Below, piece by piece: positions 15,320 through 19,636 of a stretch of DNA of 22,623 nucleotides (position 1 is the first letter of the stretch; every line of letters begins with the position of its first letter). The translations under genes and the position numbers were made by a program. The notes under the pieces were generated by a model. It saw only the letters and a program-made list of their open reading frames with translations. It was not told the DNA's origin and made no database searches. The DNA comes from Acidimicrobiales bacterium. Its GTDB lineage: Bacteria; Actinomycetota; Acidimicrobiia; Acidimicrobiales; Ilumatobacteraceae. Location: NCBI GenBank assembly GCA_030830415.1, contig JAURNB010000094.1:1-22623 (forward strand), read 5' to 3'.

Positions 15320-16486
15320 TTATGACCGATGAACGAGTAACGGAACATACATCTCGTCGGCGGTGAGTGAACCATGGCGACAAACGAGCTGAAACGGCCC
15401 AGAATCGGCTGGGTCGAAGAACGTCACTGGTTCAAATGGCACAAGGGCCACTTCGCCGAGACGCCTTTGCACCACAGGGCGCACCACGGGCCCAAACCAC
15501 TGCTCATCGAGTATTTGTTCTTGTGAACGCACCCATGCGCAATGTGAAAACTTCTCGGCGCACACTTCAAGCAACTGCGCTTCCATGCCTCGACGCGCAT
15601 GGAGCCAACGGAATCGTCCTTCACCACTTTGGATGCGCACAAGGTTCATGACATCGTTATCGAGTCGCACCACATTGTCAAAGACATGCACCTGACCATG
15701 GTCGGCAGTGACATACAAAGCGGTATCGCTCGGCAAGCGCGAGATGATGTCTGAAATGAGCGCATCGACGACACGCAGTTCTGCATCGTAAAAAGCACCG
15801 AAACCTCGTTCGTGTGCAATTTTGTCGATGCCGTCGTAATACGCGTACACAAAGTTTTCACCAGCATTGAGAAGTTCTTCAATGATGACAGGAATACTCG
15901 ACGACACTCTCCACCCATGATGACGAACACCTTGAAGATGTGCTTCGGTGAAACCGCTGCCTTCGAGTTCAGCTTTTGAAATGACCGGAACCGACGAACC
16001 TAAAAAGGGTGGGAAAGGTTGCACATCGTGTGGCGGGAACTGACGACGCAGGTCGCCTTTTTCATCGGCCCAACGCAAGGAGTTCATGACATATGAATCA
16101 ATTTGCATCCGGTAGCCAACAATGCCGTGTTCACCTGGCGTCAAACCCGTCGCAATGGAAGTTAACGCTGTCGCCGTTGTGGTGGGTGCAACGCTGGTGA
16201 TGCGCGATGCCGACATGTTTGCCATGGTTGGCGCAAGCGCTGTGCGTTCCTGAAACTGATTCCACCCCAAACCATCAATAATGAGCACCACAGCCCGTTT
16301 TGCCCCAACAGCAGCCGCTGGGATCCAGTCGGGGGCGTTGCCTTGCTGGTGTGCTTGTGGCGACAACAGGTACGGAATGATGTTGGAAATTGCCCCTCCA
16401 GAGAAATCTGGCAAAATGGGGGCAGCAGCAACATTTAATGGCACTACTGCAGTGAACCACCTCACGATGGCTGAACACAACACCAT
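15320..16486 (-). CDS. Alkaline-phosphatase-superfamily phosphodiesterase / nucleotide pyrophosphatase-like protein
   Basis: About 388 residues with the alkaline phosphatase/NPP fold. Metal-ligand segments are visible in order: VVLIIDGLGWNQF with the first Asp, VAPTTTATALTSIATGLTPGEHG holding the likely Thr nucleophile and a His, YYDGIDKIAHERG, and YVTADHGQVHV. The substrate is not predictable; relatives hydrolyse phosphodiesters or nucleotide pyrophosphates. The start is uncertain: GTG 16489, ATG 16486 and GTG 16444 are all in frame. The first two sit immediately after a -10-like box. If the long form is real, its first 23 residues are hydrophobic and end in AAAP, so export cannot be excluded. 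It diverges from the Rrf2 gene and lies 39 bases before bpa. Confidence 0.85.
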   Translation of the reverse strand: MVLCSAIVRWFTAVVPLNVAAAPILPDFSGGAISNIIPYLLSPQAHQQGNAPDWIPAAAVGAKRAVVLIIDGLGWNQFQERTALAPTMANMSASRITSVAPTTTATALTSIATGLTPGEHGIVGYRMQIDSYVMNSLRWADEKGDLRRQFPPHDVQPFPPFLGSSVPVISKAELEGSGFTEAHLQGVRHHGWRVSSSIPVIIEELLNAGENFVYAYYDGIDKIAHERGFGAFYDAELRVVDALISDIISRLPSDTALYVTADHGQVHVFDNVVRLDNDVMNLVRIQSGEGRFRWLHARRGMEAQLLEVCAEKFSHCAWVRSQEQILDEQWFGPVVRPVVQRRLGEVALVPFEPVTFFDPADSGPFQLVCRHGSLTADEMYVPLLVHRS

Positions 16487-16493
16487 CACCCCG

Positions 16494-16500
16494 TACGATA
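16494..16500. promoter_or_regulatory. Shared divergent -10 element between Rrf2 gene and phosphatase-fold gene
   Basis: Plus strand TACGATA reads TATCGTA on the minus strand, so the same seven bases give TAnnnT on both strands. Plus: TACGAT (16494-16499) ends six bases before the Rrf2 GTG. Minus: TATCGT (16500-16495) ends five bases before GTG 16489 and eight before ATG 16486. Both messages could therefore be leaderless and start from one symmetrical element. No Shine-Dalgarno precedes either start. Spacing is seen; promoter function is inferred. Confidence 0.5.
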
Positions 16501-16505
16501 GAGGC

Positions 16506-16958
16506 GTGAGAGTTTCTACCCGTGGCGACTACGCCTGCCGAGCACTCCTCTCTCTTGCCCTGCACGCAGACAGCTCAGGGCCAACTTCAGTGCGCGATAT
16601 TGCCGAGCGCACAGCACTTCCTCAGCCTTATCTCGAACAAATACTCCTGGCCTTAAAAGGTGCAGGTTTGGTGAAGTCGAAGCGTGGTGTCGGTGGCGGA
16701 TACGTATTGGCGCGCGACCCAGCAGATATCAAATTATCTGAGGTCATTTCTGCAGTTGACGGACCCATCACTATTGGCGACTTTGGACAACCTCATGAAG
16801 ATGAAGCGTGCAACCACGAAGGTCAATGTGTGTTGCTTGCCATTTGGGGCGCTGCAGGCGACCACATGAAACAACATCTTGAGCAGTACACACTTGCTGG
16901 TATTGCCAATGCAGCACGCGGCGTTGCACCGTGGCCTGCTATTGAACACACCCACTAA
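16506..16958 (+). CDS. Rrf2-family transcriptional regulator
   Basis: A 150-residue winged-helix regulator of the Rrf2 (IscR/NsrR/CymR) family. The start at GTG 16506 gives the canonical N-terminus MRVSTRGDYACRALLSLA. The frame is open further upstream, but that region belongs to the divergent gene. The HTH lies at about 27-60 (VRDIAERTALPQPYLEQIL), followed by the wing KRGVGGGYVLAR. Possible Fe-S ligands are C102 and C108, spaced CNHEGQC as in IscR, but the third IscR cysteine position is W114. It could be a two-cysteine cluster protein or a redox/apo regulator. The target is probably its own divergent promoter. The stop overlaps the convergent rluD stop. Confidence 0.9.
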   Translation: MRVSTRGDYACRALLSLALHADSSGPTSVRDIAERTALPQPYLEQILLALKGAGLVKSKRGVGGGYVLARDPADIKLSEVISAVDGPITIGDFGQPHEDEACNHEGQCVLLAIWGAAGDHMKQHLEQYTLAGIANAARGVAPWPAIEHTH

Positions 16959-17881
16959 GAGGCAGCTACACCTAAACCTTCGAGCAAGGTGGAAATGTCG
17001 CTTGGCAGCGGCGCATCAAATGACATCGCTTCGCCGGTGACAGGATGATCGAATCCTAATTTCACTGCATGCAATGCCGGGCGCGAAAAGGGAAGCCCTG
17101 CGCGTGCACCACCATATGTTCCGTCGCCAACGACGGGGTGACCCACTGCAGCGAGATGCACGCGAATTTGATGCGTGCGACCTGTTTCTAACCGACAACG
17201 CACTGCGCTCACGGGAATGGGAGTGTCGAATTCTTCAGTTACCTCGTAGTGAGTGCGTGCAAATTTGCCGTCGACGACAATGGTCATGCGCATCACATCG
17301 CGAGGATCTCTCCCGATTGCCGCATCAACTACTCCCGATGGCGCATCGAAGTGACCAACCGTCAATGCAAAGTATTCGCGCTTCACTGTGCGATCGCTGA
17401 GTGCATCGACGAGCGACTCATATGCCTGTTGTGTACGCGCCACCACCATCAAACCGGTAGTGCCAATATCGAGTCGGTGAACAATCCCCGGACGCATGGG
17501 CTCGCCCACGCCAGCCACTTCTGGATACAAAGCCAAAATGCCATTCACCAGTGTTCCGGTCATATTGCCGGCTCCTGGGTGCACCACAAGACCATTTGAC
17601 TTATTAATAACAACAACAGAATCGTCTACATAGACGATGTCAAGAACTACGGATGGGTCGCCTTGCGGAAGTTCTTTTTCCGGCACGCGCGCGGGATCGA
17701 TGGAAATTTTTTGACCCGCAATAACTTTGACTTTTCCACTCACTGACACCACGTCATCGATAGAAACGCCACCAACGCTGATCAGCGACGAGGATTGAGC
17801 TCGACTGATATCGGCAAGCAAAGCAACGACACGATCGAGGCGATCGCCTTCTAATGCTGGGGGGAGGACTTCTTCAATCAT
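16955..17881 (-). CDS. rluD: RluA/RluD-family 23S rRNA pseudouridine synthase
   Basis: A 308-residue enzyme that isomerises uridines in 23S rRNA (helix 69 in RluD). An N-terminal S4 RNA-binding domain (about 12-60, DRLDRVVALLADISRAQ) precedes the catalytic domain. The signature PGIVHRLDIGTTGLMVVA (131-148) carries the catalytic D138, and RLETGRTHQIRVHLA comes later. The start is the ATG overlapping the lspA stop (ATGA), with GGAG five bases upstream; a longer frame extends 17 codons into lspA and is not favoured. The lspA-rluD coupling is a standard actinobacterial arrangement. RluD is likely from context; RluA or RluC specificity cannot be excluded. Confidence 0.92.
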   Translation of the reverse strand: MIEEVLPPALEGDRLDRVVALLADISRAQSSSLISVGGVSIDDVVSVSGKVKVIAGQKISIDPARVPEKELPQGDPSVVLDIVYVDDSVVVINKSNGLVVHPGAGNMTGTLVNGILALYPEVAGVGEPMRPGIVHRLDIGTTGLMVVARTQQAYESLVDALSDRTVKREYFALTVGHFDAPSGVVDAAIGRDPRDVMRMTIVVDGKFARTHYEVTEEFDTPIPVSAVRCRLETGRTHQIRVHLAAVGHPVVGDGTYGGARAGLPFSRPALHAVKLGFDHPVTGEAMSFDAPLPSDISTLLEGLGVAAS

Positions 17882-18336
17882 GACTTCTCCGTTCGAAATG
17901 AGGCGAAAACGAGAAGTGCTCCACCAATACAAATTGCCGCGTCGGCAATATTAAAAACCGGCCACCACTGCAAGTCGATGAAATCAACGACGGCACCATG
18001 CAGCCACGCCTCTCCCCGAAAAAGGCGATCGACAATGTTCCCCGCAGCACCACCCGCTACGAGACCAACAAAAATAGCGCCGCTCACTGAGGACCTACGC
18101 ATTCCTATGAGCAAATACACCACAACAAGCATGCCAAGCACTCCGATAATGGGGCCAATACCTGTGCCTTGTGAAAATGCCATACCCCTATTGAACGATA
18201 AATTGAACCGCAAGCTACCAAGCACGTCGATGACGCGACCATCGTTCAAGCTACTGACTGCCCAATGTTTAGTGATTTGATCGAGAGCCACTACCCCACT
18301 TGCAACAGCAAGTGAAGACCGGCGCAGCGAGGTCAC
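17878..18336 (-). CDS. lspA: Lipoprotein signal peptidase (signal peptidase II)
   Basis: A 152-residue inner-membrane aspartyl protease that removes signal peptides from diacylglyceryl-modified prolipoproteins. Four hydrophobic helices are apparent (about 8-26, 59-80, 85-103, 128-147). The conserved DQITKHWA (19-26), NRGMAF (49-54) and GNIVDRLF (99-106) segments are present. The catalytic aspartates are D118 in VVDFID and D132 in FNIADAAICIG. The start is GTG overlapping the stop of the DksA-like gene (GTGA), and the stop overlaps the rluD ATG, so the three genes are translationally coupled. Length is normal for the family. Confidence 0.96.
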   Translation of the reverse strand: MTSLRRSSLAVASGVVALDQITKHWAVSSLNDGRVIDVLGSLRFNLSFNRGMAFSQGTGIGPIIGVLGMLVVVYLLIGMRRSSVSGAIFVGLVAGGAAGNIVDRLFRGEAWLHGAVVDFIDLQWWPVFNIADAAICIGGALLVFASFRTEKS

Positions 18337-19538
18337 CTGCGACCGAATGTGCCGACTCGCTCTTCAACGAGTTCGGTGGTCCACGGAATTGCCTTCAAGC
18401 GCTCCCGCGGAATGGGCTTACCAGAATGTTCTGAATAGCCGTATTCACCCACCTTGATACTCTCTAAAGACAGATCGATTTGTTCCACGATGTGGCGCGC
18501 CGAAGCAGACAAGGTGAGATCGCGTTCGCGCTCAACAACCATGGTGTCGCCTTCGCCACCTTCATCGTCAAATTGCACGTCTCCCATTTCGGCATCGGCA
18601 ATGAGAGCATTTGCCTCGTCTTCCAGACGCGATGCTTGCCCCACAAGGCTGATGCGTTCTGAATGAAGGATTTCACGCTGTGCTTGTAGAAATTTGAGGT
18701 CGAAATCTTTGGTTGGAGTGATGCCGTCTTGTGGAGGCAACTTCACAATGACCGGCTTCTCTAGGGCCTTCGCTTTTTTCTCGGCAGCTTTACGGGCAAG
18801 TTCAGCCTGCTTTTCTGCTTCTTTGGCCAGACGAGCAGCTTCTTTCTCTGCCGCCTTACGCTCCAATTCAGCCTGCTTTTCAGCTTCTTTGGCCAGACGC
18901 TCGGCTTCTTTTTCTGCAGCTTTTTGCTTGGCGATTAATGCTTTTTCAGCGTCAGCTTTCTTCTTTGCTAACTCCTGTTCTTTTTTCTGCTGGGCAAGAA
19001 TTTTCTCGCGAGCTTTCTTCTCTTCTGCTGCAGCTTTTGCTTTTGCACGCGCCAGGTCGGCAGCGGCTTTGGCTTTTGCACGAGCTGCGTCGGCAGCTGC
19101 CTTAGCTTTTGCACGAGCCGCATCGGCCGCGGCCTTAGCTTTTGCAGCTTTCTCGCGCTGTGCGGCTACTTCTTTCGCTTTTTTCTCTGCAGCAACTTTC
19201 TTTGCCAACTCAGCTGCTTTTTTTGCAGCGGCAGCTTTTTTGGGGTCAACCTTTGGAGCAACTTTTTTGGCAACTACTTTTTTAGCAACCACTTTTTTAG
19301 CGGGAGCCTTTTTCGCAACAACCTTTTTCGCCACTACTCTTTTGGCAGGAGCCTTTTTCGCTACAACCTTCTTGGCAGGAGCAGACTTCTTTGAGCTCAC
19401 AGTTTTTTTCGTCACGGATTTTGCGGATGCTGCTTTCTTTGGTGCGGCTGGCTTCTTTGCCGCTGGCTTCTTAGCCGTCGATTTCTTCGCAGCTGGCTTC
19501 TTTGCCGCTGTCTTCTTTGCTGGCTTCTTTGCGACCAT
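18333..19538 (-). CDS. DksA/TraR-like protein with Lys/Ala-rich histone-H1-like N-terminal region
   Basis: A 401-residue protein. Residues 1-130 are a Lys/Ala/Pro/Val tail built of AKKPAAKK and AKKVVAKK units, like histone H1 or mycobacterial HupB tails, and should bind nucleic acid. Residues 105-262 form a long charged coiled coil with tandem 11- and 22-residue repeats. Residues 275-401 are a DksA/TraR core ending in YGYSEHSGKPIPRERLKAIPW. At the four zinc-cysteine positions it has S369, S372, L390 and E393, so it cannot hold the C4 zinc site. The start is ATG 19538; the frame stays open to 19661, but those residues do not look conserved. The place between ileS and lspA matches the streptomycete DksA-like gene. 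It may act on RNA polymerase, on the nucleoid, or both. Confidence 0.85.
   Translation of the reverse strand: MVAKKPAKKTAAKKPAAKKSTAKKPAAKKPAAPKKAASAKSVTKKTVSSKKSAPAKKVVAKKAPAKRVVAKKVVAKKAPAKKVVAKKVVAKKVAPKVDPKKAAAAKKAAELAKKVAAEKKAKEVAAQREKAAKAKAAADAARAKAKAAADAARAKAKAAADLARAKAKAAAEEKKAREKILAQQKKEQELAKKKADAEKALIAKQKAAEKEAERLAKEAEKQAELERKAAEKEAARLAKEAEKQAELARKAAEKKAKALEKPVIVKLPPQDGITPTKDFDLKFLQAQREILHSERISLVGQASRLEDEANALIADAEMGDVQFDDEGGEGDTMVVERERDLTLSASARHIVEQIDLSLESIKVGEYGYSEHSGKPIPRERLKAIPWTTELVEERVGTFGRR
18789..18920 (-). repeat. Two tandem 66-bp in-frame repeats in the DksA-like gene
   Basis: Residues 207-228 and 229-250 are near-identical 22-residue units (AAEKEAERLAKEAEKQAELERK type), with a partial third copy to residue 261. 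The period of 22 fits an extended alpha-helical coiled coil. At DNA level the copies are similar but differ at several synonymous and some non-synonymous sites. Confidence 0.85.
19035..19133 (-). repeat. Three tandem 33-bp in-frame repeats in the DksA-like gene
   Basis: Residues 136-146, 147-157 and 158-168 read AAADAARAKAK, AAADAARAKAK and AAADLARAKAK; a diverged fourth unit follows to 179. Eleven-residue Ala/Lys periods form a long positively charged helix. Such repeats can change copy number by slippage without shifting the frame. Confidence 0.85.
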
Positions 19539-19598
19539 GCTCACACCATTTCCGTTTTCCACAAAAGACTTCTCTTGAGTGGTCTCTCTTGACGGTGG

Positions 19599-19628
19599 AT
19601 GATACGTCATATTGGGACCAAGTCCCAA
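19599..19628 (-). promoter_or_regulatory. Candidate promoter of the DksA-like gene
   Basis: On the minus strand TTGGGA (19628-19623) and TATCAT (19604-19599) are separated by 18 bases, an acceptable -35/-10 pair. It lies between the ileS stop and the DksA-like start, giving a leader of roughly 55 bases. The -35 lies inside the inverted repeat at 19609-19631, so a protein bound there would block it. Tentative. Confidence 0.35.
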
Positions 19629-19631
19629 TAT
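19609..19631. terminator. 10-bp perfect inverted repeat after ileS (terminator-like hairpin or operator)
   Basis: ATATTGGGAC (19609-19618) and GTCCCAATAT (19622-19631) are exact reverse complements with a 3-base loop, beginning five bases after the ileS stop. There is no U-tract after the stem on the minus strand, so it is not a standard intrinsic terminator. It could be a weak or processing hairpin, or an operator overlapping the next promoter. The structure is certain; the role is not. Confidence 0.45.
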
Positions 19632-19636
19632 TTCCC

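Noticed and set aside
16281..16505. 75-codon N-terminal extension of the Rrf2 regulator
   Set aside because: It runs antisense through the phosphatase-fold gene. The family N-terminus MRVSTRGDY begins exactly at GTG 16506.
18694..19578. 294-residue plus-strand frame rich in Phe and Ala
   Set aside because: It is the complement of the Lys/Ala-rich repeat region of the DksA-like gene. Low-complexity coding sequence keeps the opposite strand open; there is no start signal or recognisable domain.
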